NCBI GenBank assembly: GCA_030642525.1
Contig: DAOWNO010000001.1
Coordinates: 1 to 31,497, forward strand
DNA: 31,497 bases
Direction: 5' to 3'
From: Candidatus Aegiribacteria sp.
Lineage (GTDB): Bacteria > Fermentibacterota > Fermentibacteria > Fermentibacterales > JCC-6
The number at the start of each line of letters is the position of its first letter. The first letter of the stretch is position 1. The notes under the pieces were generated by a model. It was given only the letters and a program-made list of their open reading frames with translations, made no database searches and was not told the origin of the DNA. This document shows positions 7,654-15,513 of the stretch, piece after piece. The translations under genes and the position numbers were made by a program.

Positions 7654-9129
7654 ATGAACCTTTCCAATATCAGGGAAGCACTTACATACGATGATATTCT
7701 GATTCTGCCCGGTCGATCGGGGATACTCCCTTCAGAAGTAAATCTGACAACAAAACTGGCTCGGAATATCACCTTGAACATTCCCATTCTCAGCGCTGCA
7801 ATGGATACAGTAACCGAAGCTGATATGGCTATTGCTCTTGCGCAGGAGGGAGGCATGGGTGTCATTCATAAAAACCTGTCACCTGTAAGGCAGGCAGAAC
7901 ATGTAAGACGAGTGAAGAGAGCCGAAAGCGGTGTTATCGTTGATCCGGTAACACTTGAAATAAACTCGGTTATTGGTGATGCCCTTGAACTTTCGCGTAT
8001 ACACGGAGTATCAGGTTTCCCGATTATGAACGGTGATAAACTTGCGGGAATGCTGACTAATCGTGATTACCAGTTTGAGTTAGATCCTTCCACTCCAGTA
8101 AGCAGATTGATGACAACGGTGGATGAACTGATAACCGCTCCCCCTGATACAACTCTTGAGGAAGCTCTCGATCTGCTGAGAAAACACAGGCTTGAGAAAT
8201 TGCCTCTGGTGGATAATGAATTGCGTCTTGCGGGGCTTATTACAGTTAGAGATATCCACAATACCATCATATTTCCGAATGCCTGCAAAGATTCTTCTGG
8301 CCGTCTCAGGGTGGGCGCGGCCATAGGTGTGGGAACAGATGCAGTCAAACGAGCAGATGTTCTGGTTGAAGCGGGTGTTGACTGCCTCTTTATCGATACA
8401 GCCCATGGTCATTCAACCAGAGTAGTCGATTCGGTTTCATTGCTTCGGAAGGAATTCCCGGAAGTTTCAATTATTGCCGGTAATGTTGTTACTTCTGATG
8501 CAACAAAAGATCTTCTTGAAGCGGGAGCAGACGGAGTCAAGATTGGCGTTGGTCCCGGATCGATATGCACTACCAGAGTTATTGCCGGAGTGGGATGTCC
8601 ACAGGCATCAGCTGTTTCTGAATGTGCTTCAGCTGCTTCGGAATATAATGCACCTGTTATCGCAGATGGAGGTATCAAGTATTCCGGAGATATTGTTAAA
8701 GCCCTTTCTGTCGGAGCATCGTCAGTGATGATTGGAAGCCTTCTTGCCGGTATTTCGGAAAGCCCCGGTGAGACTACTATCTACAAGGGCAGAAAGTTCA
8801 AGATCTATCGAGGTATGGGTTCTATCGGAGCGATGAAGCGGGGAAGTGCTGACAGGTATTTTCAGAGCGAAATACCCGAGAAGAAGCTTGTTCCGGAAGG
8901 AATTGAAGGAATGGTTCCATTCAAAGGCCCGCTGGTTGACTATCTGAACCAGCTCACAGGTGGTTTGAGACAGGGTATGGGTTACATAGGATGTTCTACT
9001 GTGGCTGATCTTCCCGGCAAAGCAATATTTGTTAAAATTACTCAGGCAGGACTGATAGAAAGTCATGCGCATGACGTGATGATTACTAAAGAGTCACCAA
9101 ACTACACTGTAGATAGAAATGCTTACTAA
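7654..9129 (+). CDS. guaB: Inosine-5'-monophosphate dehydrogenase
   Basis: Oxidises IMP to XMP with NAD+, the committed step to guanine nucleotides, in the cytosol. It is 491 aa, the usual length. The catalytic loop GPGSICTT has the nucleophile C305. Two CBS domains are inserted at about 105-205 (GFPIMNGDKLAGMLTNRDY and KLPLVDNELRLAGLITVRDI). The IMP-binding GMGSIGAMKRGSADRYF and the flap PEGIEGMVPFKGP are intact. The ATG at 7654 follows GGAGAGA. Its last 11 nt overlap the start of the pseudokinase gene, an arrangement that suggests coupled synthesis. Nothing unusual in the enzyme itself. Confidence 0.98.
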   Translation: MNLSNIREALTYDDILILPGRSGILPSEVNLTTKLARNITLNIPILSAAMDTVTEADMAIALAQEGGMGVIHKNLSPVRQAEHVRRVKRAESGVIVDPVTLEINSVIGDALELSRIHGVSGFPIMNGDKLAGMLTNRDYQFELDPSTPVSRLMTTVDELITAPPDTTLEEALDLLRKHRLEKLPLVDNELRLAGLITVRDIHNTIIFPNACKDSSGRLRVGAAIGVGTDAVKRADVLVEAGVDCLFIDTAHGHSTRVVDSVSLLRKEFPEVSIIAGNVVTSDATKDLLEAGADGVKIGVGPGSICTTRVIAGVGCPQASAVSECASAASEYNAPVIADGGIKYSGDIVKALSVGASSVMIGSLLAGISESPGETTIYKGRKFKIYRGMGSIGAMKRGSADRYFQSEIPEKKLVPEGIEGMVPFKGPLVDYLNQLTGGLRQGMGYIGCSTVADLPGKAIFVKITQAGLIESHAHDVMITKESPNYTVDRNAY

Positions 9130-10714
9130 ACTTCTCTCTTCCGTTGCAGAGGGCGGGAAAATCCTCATCGACGAAGAGGATTATCTCCTTGCACGTGTAA
9201 AGATTCACGAGAAGGTTATGCTTGCAGAAGTAAGCAGAGGTTATGCCGGTGGTCTGCCTCCAGGGGCATGTCCTGACATAGATGGATTCATCCTTCCCGA
9301 CTCAGAAATTCAACCTTCCGATGACAGTAACGCGAAAATACTCCTGTTTTCGGTGCCGGATAATTCTTGCCTCCTTATGGAGCGGATCATGAGTAATGGA
9401 GGAGTATCAGAGACAGAGGCAGTTTCGACAGGAATGAAAGTGCTCGAAATACTTCGTTTGATTCACGACGAAGGTTACAGAGTTGGTTATCTCGGTCCGG
9501 AAAATGTTCTGATAACAGATGATGGAAAATGTTTCATCCTTGGTGGCGCAAGAGGTATACCGGATACTCCCTTTTCCCCGCCTGAAGCTGTGGGAAAGAG
9601 ACCTGATGATCCAAGAAGTGATGTTTTTGCACTGGGTCTGCTGATGTTCAGGATCATAGCAGGAAGCGACAATCGCGATGTGCAGATAAATGCCTGGAAC
9701 ACGCTTTCCCGTAAGATGCTTGCACTTCTTGAAAACATGGTTTCCCTGGAAGTGAACGAAAGGTTTCCAAACCTGACTGTTCTCTCCAATGCGCTTCGCA
9801 ATCTGCATTCAGACCTGCAGATGGATACTATTGATGAGTTCCGGGAAAACCGGAAGTGGATATTTCAGAAAAAAGTCTTCTGGATTTCTGCTGTGTTGGC
9901 AGCAGCTGTTATCGTCTATTTTATAGTATTCGGTAAACCCGGTGATGTTGAATCAGATGAAGATAACGCAATCCCCGGCAACTCCGCGGATTTGATATCT
10001 GAAGCATCGGAAATGCCTGCGGAGAACATTGATTCAACGGCGGATTTCGAGCCGGTACTCTGGATAACTAATGGAACCGGTCAACCTGGACTGGCGAGTG
10101 ATTTCCGAGAAGGCCCCGCTTCAGAGATATCAGGGGTTTACTCCTGCACCGGAAGTCCGCGCAGAAACTCGATTCTCATGGTAAGAAGGAATGATCCGCA
10201 CTTTCCGGTGGAGCAGCAGGGAAGGAATTATGAGCTTGCATTAGAGCTGGCTTCAGGTAATTCTGTATTGTCAATTAAACCCGTTGATATTAATATACTG
10301 CTGGGGGAAGATCTTGTTAATGATATAATACATTCGGGTGTAACCATATCCCCAATAGCTCCAGCAGGTACTCTTTATGTTGATATCGCAAATCATGGAG
10401 TTGACGGAGCATTTGGCGGGACCGGTGCTGCAACATGGGTCAGATCCGTTCTTAATGGAAGAAGTATTCTGATCGAGCAGGAGGAATGGTATATTGAAGT
10501 AGTGGATTTCCGTAATGGAGACATACTGAATGTTGAACTGGGAATAGAAACTGAGCTGGATTCAACGTTATTTCTCTACCGAAGAGAAATTCCGATCTAC
10601 AAGTCCGCTGAAGCGATTATTAGATATCTGGTTCTTGAAGATTCTACTGTAGATGAGTTTTCCGATCTTTCACTTCCCATACCTGATATCTGGGTTCTTC
10701 TCGGGTCCGAATAA
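9119..10714 (+). CDS. Membrane-anchored pseudokinase with LytR_C-like outer domain
   Basis: 531 aa. Residues about 15-240 resemble the C-lobe of a Ser/Thr kinase: IHDEGYRVGYLGPENVLI sits where IHxxGxxHRDLKPxNIL would be, SPPEA (153-157) at the APE motif and SDVFALGLLMFRI at the DVWSLG helix. The catalytic Asp of HRD is a Gly and the DFG motif is LGG (141-143). No glycine loop or VAIK lysine is evident, so it should be catalytically dead. A transmembrane helix (252-271) follows, then an acidic linker. A domain at about 312-400 (LWITNGTGQPGLASDFREG to DINILLGEDL) resembles LytR_C, found at the outer end of LCP proteins. The last 130 residues are unassigned. Topology: kinase-like part inside, LytR_C-like part outside. 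It overlaps guaB by 11 nt. Confidence 0.85.
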   Translation: MLTKLLSSVAEGGKILIDEEDYLLARVKIHEKVMLAEVSRGYAGGLPPGACPDIDGFILPDSEIQPSDDSNAKILLFSVPDNSCLLMERIMSNGGVSETEAVSTGMKVLEILRLIHDEGYRVGYLGPENVLITDDGKCFILGGARGIPDTPFSPPEAVGKRPDDPRSDVFALGLLMFRIIAGSDNRDVQINAWNTLSRKMLALLENMVSLEVNERFPNLTVLSNALRNLHSDLQMDTIDEFRENRKWIFQKKVFWISAVLAAAVIVYFIVFGKPGDVESDEDNAIPGNSADLISEASEMPAENIDSTADFEPVLWITNGTGQPGLASDFREGPASEISGVYSCTGSPRRNSILMVRRNDPHFPVEQQGRNYELALELASGNSVLSIKPVDINILLGEDLVNDIIHSGVTISPIAPAGTLYVDIANHGVDGAFGGTGAATWVRSVLNGRSILIEQEEWYIEVVDFRNGDILNVELGIETELDSTLFLYRREIPIYKSAEAIIRYLVLEDSTVDEFSDLSLPIPDIWVLLGSE

Positions 10715-10739
10715 CTTCTTCAATATATGCTCATTCATA

Positions 10740-10769
10740 TTGACTTTTTCACTAAATATGAGATATTAT
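10740..10769 (+). promoter_or_regulatory. Sigma70-type promoter for the CarD-type gene
   Basis: TTGACT (10740-10745), an 18-nt spacer and TATTAT (10764-10769) lie in the 86-nt gap before the CarD gene; an overlapping TATAAT (10767-10772) is the better -10 hexamer but gives a 21-nt spacer. The ribosome binding site AGGAGG (10791-10796) follows. It implies that carD and perhaps hflX can be transcribed apart from guaB. Confidence 0.5.
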
Positions 10770-10800
10770 AATGTGGTAATTTTATGTTGCAGGAGGTCTG

Positions 10801-11445
10801 ATGAAATTTACGGTCGATGCCAGAGTTGTAGATCCTATTCACGGAGCGGGTATAATAACAGAGATTTCAGATCAGAATATCTCGGGCGAAATGCACGAAT
10901 GTGTTGTTATTGAGATTGTTGTTGGAAATAAAAGGGTACTGGTGCCAACAGAGAGTCTGGATGATGCGGAACTGCGACCTGTGGTATCAAAAGCAGAGCT
11001 TGATGATGCTCTTGAGGAACTGTCAAGACAACCGGACGAACTCCCGAAAGACTGGCGAAGAAGAATCGAGAGATTGAAGGAAAGAGTCCATTCGGGAGAA
11101 CCCAAAGAAGTTGCGAAGGCTATCAGAGATATTATTTCACGATCAATTCTGAATAAGATGAATCCCTCAGAAAAGCGTGTGCTTAATGAGGCCGTCAATG
11201 TGTTTGCAGGTGAAGTTGCTCTGGTGAAAGACATTGAAAGCGATTCTGCAAAGGAAATCATACGGAAGCACGCAAGAGATGGGGTTCAGAAAAACATAGA
11301 AACCATGAGAAAAATGGAAAGCGACATGAAAAGCAAATCTGATGAAAAAGGAATATCGAAAAAATCCGGCAAAAGCAAAACGGAATCGACTAAGAAAGCT
11401 GCCAGGCAAAAATCAGGCGTGAAAGCAGCCGGGAAGAAAAAGTAA
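10801..11445 (+). CDS. CarD/CdnL-family RNA polymerase-binding regulator with Lys-rich tail
   Basis: 214 aa. The N-terminal 60 residues (VDARVVDPIHGAGIITEI, then VLVPTESLDDAELRPVV) form the CarD_CdnL_TRCF RNA polymerase-interaction domain, which binds the beta subunit. The helical C-terminal domain (about 70-160; ELPKDWRRRIERLKERVHSG, LNEAVNVFAGEVALVKDI) has the family's DNA-contacting character. CarD proteins stabilise open promoter complexes, commonly at rRNA and other strong promoters. Usual length is about 160-170 aa; here about 45 extra residues, very rich in Lys and Ser, form a basic tail ending in GKKK that could bind DNA or RNA. A promoter and a strong AGGAGG precede the ATG. hflX follows after 32 nt. 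Confidence 0.92.
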   Translation: MKFTVDARVVDPIHGAGIITEISDQNISGEMHECVVIEIVVGNKRVLVPTESLDDAELRPVVSKAELDDALEELSRQPDELPKDWRRRIERLKERVHSGEPKEVAKAIRDIISRSILNKMNPSEKRVLNEAVNVFAGEVALVKDIESDSAKEIIRKHARDGVQKNIETMRKMESDMKSKSDEKGISKKSGKSKTESTKKAARQKSGVKAAGKKK

Positions 11446-11477
11446 CCTTATCTTAACACAGAGTAATATCAGTAAGC

Positions 11478-12749
11478 ATGCACAGAACCAGCCTTGAAAG
11501 GGTTCTTCTAGCTCGTTTGTATACAAGGAGCGATTCCAAAGAGACAGATCTTCCCCGGGAAATGATCTCTCTGGTTAATTCCGCGGGCGGCACAGTTGTT
11601 GAGGAGATATCACAGAGGAGGGATTCTCCCGACTCCAAACTGTTCTTTGGTAAAGGTAAAATCGCAGAAATCAAAGAAATATCTGATCGCTTCGGCATCT
11701 CTACCATTGTATTCGATCACAATCTCACTCCAGGTCAAGTATCTCGCCTTGAGAAGACAACCAATTGCAAGATTATTGATCGCACTGAACTGATTCTCGC
11801 CATCTTTGCCGGACAGGCTCGTTCAAAGGAGGCAAAGCTTCAGATCGAACTTGCTCAGCTGAAGTATGCCCTTCCAAGACTTACAGGCATGTGGCACCAT
11901 TTCTCCAGACTTGGAGCGGGAATCGGAACCAGAGGGCCGGGAGAAACACAGCTTGAGATTGATCGTAGAAGAGCCAGATCCAGGATATCCTTGCTGGAGG
12001 AGAAGATCGCAGAAGTAGAATCCCGATGGCAGGTTGTCTCGGCAAGACGACGGAAGATGTTCAACATCACCATTGTCGGATATACGAACGCTGGAAAGAG
12101 CACGCTGCTCAATACACTATGCGATTCAGGCGTATACACTGCGGATAAACCTTTTGCTACCCTCGATACTACATCCAGACGGTTGAAATTGCCTGATGGA
12201 TCAGAAGTACTTATCTCTGATACTGTGGGTTTCATAGAAAGGCTTCCGGAAACTCTTGTAGCCAGTTTTCATACAACACTGGATGTGGCAAGGAAAGCTG
12301 ATCTGCTGATTGTTGCGATTGACAGGTCAAGCGATTTCAGAATCAAGCATTTTGAAACGGTCAGGAAAACTCTTGATCGAATTGGAGTTGATGCTTCAGT
12401 ACCGAGATTGACTGTATGGACAAAATGTGATGCGGTAAATGATTACAGAAAACCAAAAACAGGAGCAGCAGTATCCGCATTCGAAAACTATGGATTTGAT
12501 GATCTCCTTCAGAGTATTCTCAATTATCGAGATCAATCACTGGATTGGTTTGAGCTTGTTCTTGAACAGCATCATGATAATATCATGCACTGGCTTTACA
12601 ATAACTGTGTCGTGAGAAATGTTATTGTAAATTTAGACGGTTCTGCAAATGTTCTTGGTGGAACCCTGAGGGGGTATAATTCTGTCATTGGCAAGCTGAA
12701 GAGAACTGATAAGCTCCGAAGTTTTTCTCGACTTGATGCACCGCCATAA
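11478..12749 (+). CDS. hflX: Ribosome-associated GTPase HflX
   Basis: 423 aa. N-terminal HflX domain (about 10-190) with FGKGKIAEI and FDHNLTPGQ, the glycine-rich GIGTRGPGETQLE loop, and a long helix. Then the G domain: P-loop GYTNAGKST (201-209), G3 DTVGFIERLP and G4 TKCD. HflX binds the 50S subunit, splits stalled or heat-stressed 70S ribosomes and hydrolyses GTP. Length and motifs are typical. The ATG at 11478 lacks a strong ribosome binding site. It is 32 nt downstream of carD, so the two probably share a transcript. Confidence 0.97.
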   Translation: MHRTSLERVLLARLYTRSDSKETDLPREMISLVNSAGGTVVEEISQRRDSPDSKLFFGKGKIAEIKEISDRFGISTIVFDHNLTPGQVSRLEKTTNCKIIDRTELILAIFAGQARSKEAKLQIELAQLKYALPRLTGMWHHFSRLGAGIGTRGPGETQLEIDRRRARSRISLLEEKIAEVESRWQVVSARRRKMFNITIVGYTNAGKSTLLNTLCDSGVYTADKPFATLDTTSRRLKLPDGSEVLISDTVGFIERLPETLVASFHTTLDVARKADLLIVAIDRSSDFRIKHFETVRKTLDRIGVDASVPRLTVWTKCDAVNDYRKPKTGAAVSAFENYGFDDLLQSILNYRDQSLDWFELVLEQHHDNIMHWLYNNCVVRNVIVNLDGSANVLGGTLRGYNSVIGKLKRTDKLRSFSRLDAPP

Positions 12750-12782
12750 TAAGATGTTTTCAGGAAAAAAGTGAGGTTGAAT

Positions 12783-13064
12783 ATGGCTACAGGTATTGAT
12801 CCGGATAAACTGAAAAACAATCTTCAGAATAGACTGGAAAGTCTGCACAATCTTTACTTAAGCAATCTGATATCAAAGAATACGCTTTCGAGTCAGCTTC
12901 TTGAGCTGATTACCACGAAAGAGGCAAAAACTTTCTGGGATTCGACCATGAAGCAGGATCTGACCGCAAGAAGAATGCTGGCCATGCTCGAACACCCCAA
13001 ACAGTGGATTGAAGATTCCACCAGCCCGGAGGAGGAAAGGCTTGATATTTTAAGGAGAGATTGA
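12783..13064 (+). CDS. Small helical protein of unknown function
   Basis: 93 aa from the ATG at 12783, which has GAGG (12773-12776) at the right distance; a GTG at 12771 is the alternative start. I do not recognise it. It is charged and predicted to be largely helical, with no signal peptide, membrane segment or cysteine, and ends in an acidic stretch (DSTSPEEERLDILRRD). It begins 33 nt after hflX and its TGA lies inside TTGA, the TTG being the likely start of the next small gene, so at least two small genes are coupled here. It is likely cytosolic. Confidence 0.7.
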   Translation: MATGIDPDKLKNNLQNRLESLHNLYLSNLISKNTLSSQLLELITTKEAKTFWDSTMKQDLTARRMLAMLEHPKQWIEDSTSPEEERLDILRRD

Positions 13065-13219
13065 TCGATATTTTTCTGCAACCCGATGTTTCTTCCGATG
13101 ATCTTCTGGAGATGCTGTTGGATACCGCATGTCTTCCGCATTTTGAATCAAGCGTTTTCTCCAGAAACAGCAACACATCCATCAAGAAATCGGGAGCCAG
13201 ACTAAGCGTACTTGACTGA
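13061..13219 (+). CDS. 52-aa small protein, coupled to the preceding gene
   Basis: A short frame starts at TTG 13061-13063, whose TTGA overlaps the stop of the preceding gene, and ends with TGA at 13217-13219. AAGGAGAGA (13052-13060) directly in front is one of the best ribosome binding sites in this cluster, though close to the TTG. The peptide begins LIDIFLQPDVSSDDLLEMLL, acidic and amphipathic, and ends basic (KKSGARLSVLD). No family is recognised. The frame fills the space between two other small genes without a large gap, which supports it being real. Without comparison to relatives this remains a prediction; it could also be a leader that couples translation of the next gene. Confidence 0.5.
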   Translation: MIDIFLQPDVSSDDLLEMLLDTACLPHFESSVFSRNSNTSIKKSGARLSVLD

Positions 13220-13226
13220 AGAGTCG

Positions 13227-13610
13227 ATGACACTTTTGATTATTCAACTTCTTCTGATATTCTTTCAAAAGGATGGAATGAATTCTGATGACAGGATTCA
13301 TCTTGAGAATCTCCGAACACTTGAATCCAGTTATCGGACTGATTCTGTTGATTGGGAAGTAGCAGTAGAACTTGCAGAAACATTGCATGCTCTCAGAAGA
13401 GATAAACCAGCATTGGAGATTATGCGGAGCATACCTGCTGATGAATTGAGCCCACAGGACAGATTGTTCATGGCAATGCTGTTCGTGTGCGATTGCAATA
13501 TATCAGAAGCGGCTCGTACCGCTGCCCCTGTTCTCATTCCGACAGCCGCTATTTTATTGGTGGCCGGTTCAGGATTTCTTTATCTGCGCGGAAAAAGGAG
13601 AGGTCAGTGA
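13227..13610 (+). CDS. Small protein with hydrophobic N-terminus and C-terminal membrane anchor
   Basis: 127 aa from the ATG at 13227 (a TTG at 13212 in the same frame is possible). Residues 2-13 are hydrophobic, like a short signal or anchor. Residues 40-95 look like one or two TPR-type helical pairs (VAVELAETLHALRRDKPALE). Residues 101-120 are a second membrane segment, followed by the basic end RGKRRGQ. The C-terminal pattern (small residues, hydrophobic helix with GSG, then Arg/Lys cluster) also resembles CTERM-type sorting tails, but no clear tripartite motif is present. It overlaps the next gene by 4 nt (GTGA). Function unknown; membrane location likely. Confidence 0.7.
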   Translation: MTLLIIQLLLIFFQKDGMNSDDRIHLENLRTLESSYRTDSVDWEVAVELAETLHALRRDKPALEIMRSIPADELSPQDRLFMAMLFVCDCNISEAARTAAPVLIPTAAILLVAGSGFLYLRGKRRGQ

Positions 13611-14590
13611 AGAAAATTATCTTTAATATTATCGGGCTTATTCTTACGGCTGCCGCTCTCTATTACCTAGTGGATTCCTTCCTTAAAGGAGCCGCTGAGG
13701 CTGGAGGATTCGATAATCTTCTCTCCTTCAATCCTGTCCTGTTCATTCTTTCATTTCTGTTGATGCTGCTGCATCTGCTGGCTGCGGCCTGGTCATGGAT
13801 GCTTGTCTGCGATGTGGCGGGAGCCAGAATTTCATTCAGGCAGGCTTTCAGCATCCATTTTCTTGCTCAGGTAGGGAAATACATTCCAGGAAAGGTCTGG
13901 GGCGCAGTAGGAAAGATAGGACTGTCAAAGAAAATAGGTATACCCGCCGTCAGAACCGGTCATGCACTTATTCTTGAGAGCCTTTTTATTATAGCAGGCT
14001 GTCTTCTTGTGTCTCTTCCTGTTATTCCACTCGCTGCGTCCAGGATCGGGATGGGAACGACACTTAGTGTCCTGATCGTTCTGGCAGCGGCAGGTGTGGT
14101 TCTGTTCACAGCACATCCAGGCGCGTTCAGAAGATTGCTTTCAATTATCTCATCTCTTACCGGTAAGGATATTGACATACAGGATCCTGGATTTGCCAGT
14201 GTCCTGAAGCTTCTGCCTGTGTATCTGCTTGTCTTCCTGCTTCAGGGGATTGCATTTGTCTTCCTGGCAAGAAGCTTCGGAATGGATCTGCCTTTTTTCC
14301 CCGGAGTCTTTCTCCTTCCCACCGCGGTAGGAATAGGATTTATTGCGGTGTTTTCACCCGGAGGGCTTGGTATCCGTGAAATATCTCTTGTCTGGCTTAT
14401 CGGAATTGTTGTCACGGCCGGAGAGCCTGGACAGGCATCACTGGTATCGATTGCAGGCAGACTATGGATTACGTTTGGTGAAGCTCTGGCGTTCGTGGCG
14501 GCTTTGATCTGGTGGGGCGGCAATAAACGGGTGGGTAAGTCATGCGGTATCATCAGCTCAGATGGAGAAACTGAGAAAACTACATACTGA
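13607..14590 (+). CDS. YbhN/LPG-synthase transmembrane-type integral membrane protein (flippase-like)
   Basis: 327 aa from the GTG at 13607, which has GGAGAGG just upstream and overlaps the previous stop (GTGA). It has about seven or eight hydrophobic segments through its length. Family marks are RQAFSIHFLAQVGKYIPGKVWGAVGK near residue 80-105 and the GVFLLPTAVGIGFIAVFSPGGLGIRE block near 225-255, both typical of the lysylphosphatidylglycerol synthase TM region/UPF0104 family. The catalytic aminoacyl-transferase domain of MprF is absent, so this is the stand-alone membrane part, thought to move lipid-linked substrates across the inner membrane. The substrate is not evident; no glycosyltransferase is adjacent. 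Confidence 0.88.
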   Translation: MKKIIFNIIGLILTAAALYYLVDSFLKGAAEAGGFDNLLSFNPVLFILSFLLMLLHLLAAAWSWMLVCDVAGARISFRQAFSIHFLAQVGKYIPGKVWGAVGKIGLSKKIGIPAVRTGHALILESLFIIAGCLLVSLPVIPLAASRIGMGTTLSVLIVLAAAGVVLFTAHPGAFRRLLSIISSLTGKDIDIQDPGFASVLKLLPVYLLVFLLQGIAFVFLARSFGMDLPFFPGVFLLPTAVGIGFIAVFSPGGLGIREISLVWLIGIVVTAGEPGQASLVSIAGRLWITFGEALAFVAALIWWGGNKRVGKSCGIISSDGETEKTTY

Positions 14591-14658
14591 TAAGCTATAT
14601 CGCGATCAGCTCCCGGTATGGCGGGAAATCAAGTATTCCGGTAGTTGGAGAGAAGGTT

Positions 14659-15123
14659 TTGCAGTTGCTTGACATCTTTGTCGATGCCGATGCATGCCCG
14701 GTCAAACAGGAAATATACCGTGTCGCAAAACGATATGGTTTGAAGGTCATTCTCGTTTCAAATTCATGGATGCGTACTCCGGAATCAAACTGGCTGGAAT
14801 TGATTATCGTGGATAAAGGGGCGGATGTGGTTGATGACTGGATCGCTGAACATGCAGTCAGAGATGACATTGTCATTTCAGGTGACATCCCTCTCGCCTC
14901 GAGGTGTCTGAAGAAGGGAGCACTGGTGCTGGGGAATACAGGACGTCCTTTCACTGAGGACAACATCGGAGATGTTCTGTCCATAAGGAATCTCCTGCAT
15001 GATCTCAGGGAACAGGGAATGATGATCGGGGGACCAGCGCCTTTCGCGAAAAAGGACCGCTCAAGATTCCTGCAGGCATTGGATGAAATGATAGTGAAAG
15101 TCCGGCGCAGGAAAGGCTTCTGA
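14659..15123 (+). CDS. YaiI/YqxD family (UPF0178, DUF188) protein
   Basis: 154 aa. The family N-terminus IFVDADACPVKQEIYRVA is intact, followed by VDKGADVVDDWIAEHAVRDDIVISGDIPLASRCLKKGA and the GRPFTEDNI block; conserved acidic residues suggest a PIN-like nuclease-type fold. Biochemical role is not established for the family. The start is TTG: 14659 has GGAG (14647-14650) at 8 nt, and TTG 14665 has AGAAGG at 8 nt and gives a length closer to relatives. No ATG is available. It lies 68 nt after the flippase-like gene, same strand. Confidence 0.92.
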   Translation: MQLLDIFVDADACPVKQEIYRVAKRYGLKVILVSNSWMRTPESNWLELIIVDKGADVVDDWIAEHAVRDDIVISGDIPLASRCLKKGALVLGNTGRPFTEDNIGDVLSIRNLLHDLREQGMMIGGPAPFAKKDRSRFLQALDEMIVKVRRRKGF

Positions 15124-15149
15124 AGTGAATGATCTGAAGAAAATGAGTT

Positions 15150-15458
15150 TTAGTTATCCTGCTTCTTCATCTCCACGATCCTGTCTGTATTATCGTAGAT
15201 TCTGAACATGACAATAGCTATTTCCATCCAGGCGCGGATCATGATCAGATAAAGGATCAGGACTACAGGACCCAGAATGATAGCCCCCACACCTGCTGTT
15301 GATCCCTGTCCAAATGCGAAAACGATTAAACCCAGATATCCGATTGCCAGAAGCACAACAATGACTGCGTAGATAAAGCTTATTACTTTCGGGAAAACGA
15401 AACTCTCGAAAGAGAAATCGAACAGAGAACCGAAAAAGCCTTTGCTTTCCATTGCCAT
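15150..15458 (-). CDS. DUF4282-like small membrane protein
   Basis: 102 aa. The opening GFFGSLFDFSFESFVFPKVISFIY and the closing AWMEIAIVMFRIYDNTDRIVEM match the DUF4282 pattern: a soluble FDFSF start, two membrane helices (about 24-50 and 57-80) and a conserved end with R and N. Both ATG codons (15458 and 15452) are possible; the second has AAAGGA at a better distance. It follows the TPR gene on the same strand after 55 nt. Function of the family is unknown; inner membrane location is likely. Its stop lies 26 nt from that of the convergent YaiI-type gene, with no clear hairpin between. Confidence 0.8.
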   Translation of the reverse strand: MAMESKGFFGSLFDFSFESFVFPKVISFIYAVIVVLLAIGYLGLIVFAFGQGSTAGVGAIILGPVVLILYLIMIRAWMEIAIVMFRIYDNTDRIVEMKKQDN

Positions 15459-15513
15459 TCCTTTCCTGTCAGAGACGTATTACACATACACATATTAATA
15501 TGATATTCATCTG

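Noticed and set aside
15124..15149. Bidirectional terminator between the YaiI-type and DUF4282-like genes
   Set aside because: The gap is AT-rich but no stable inverted repeat followed by a T-run is visible.
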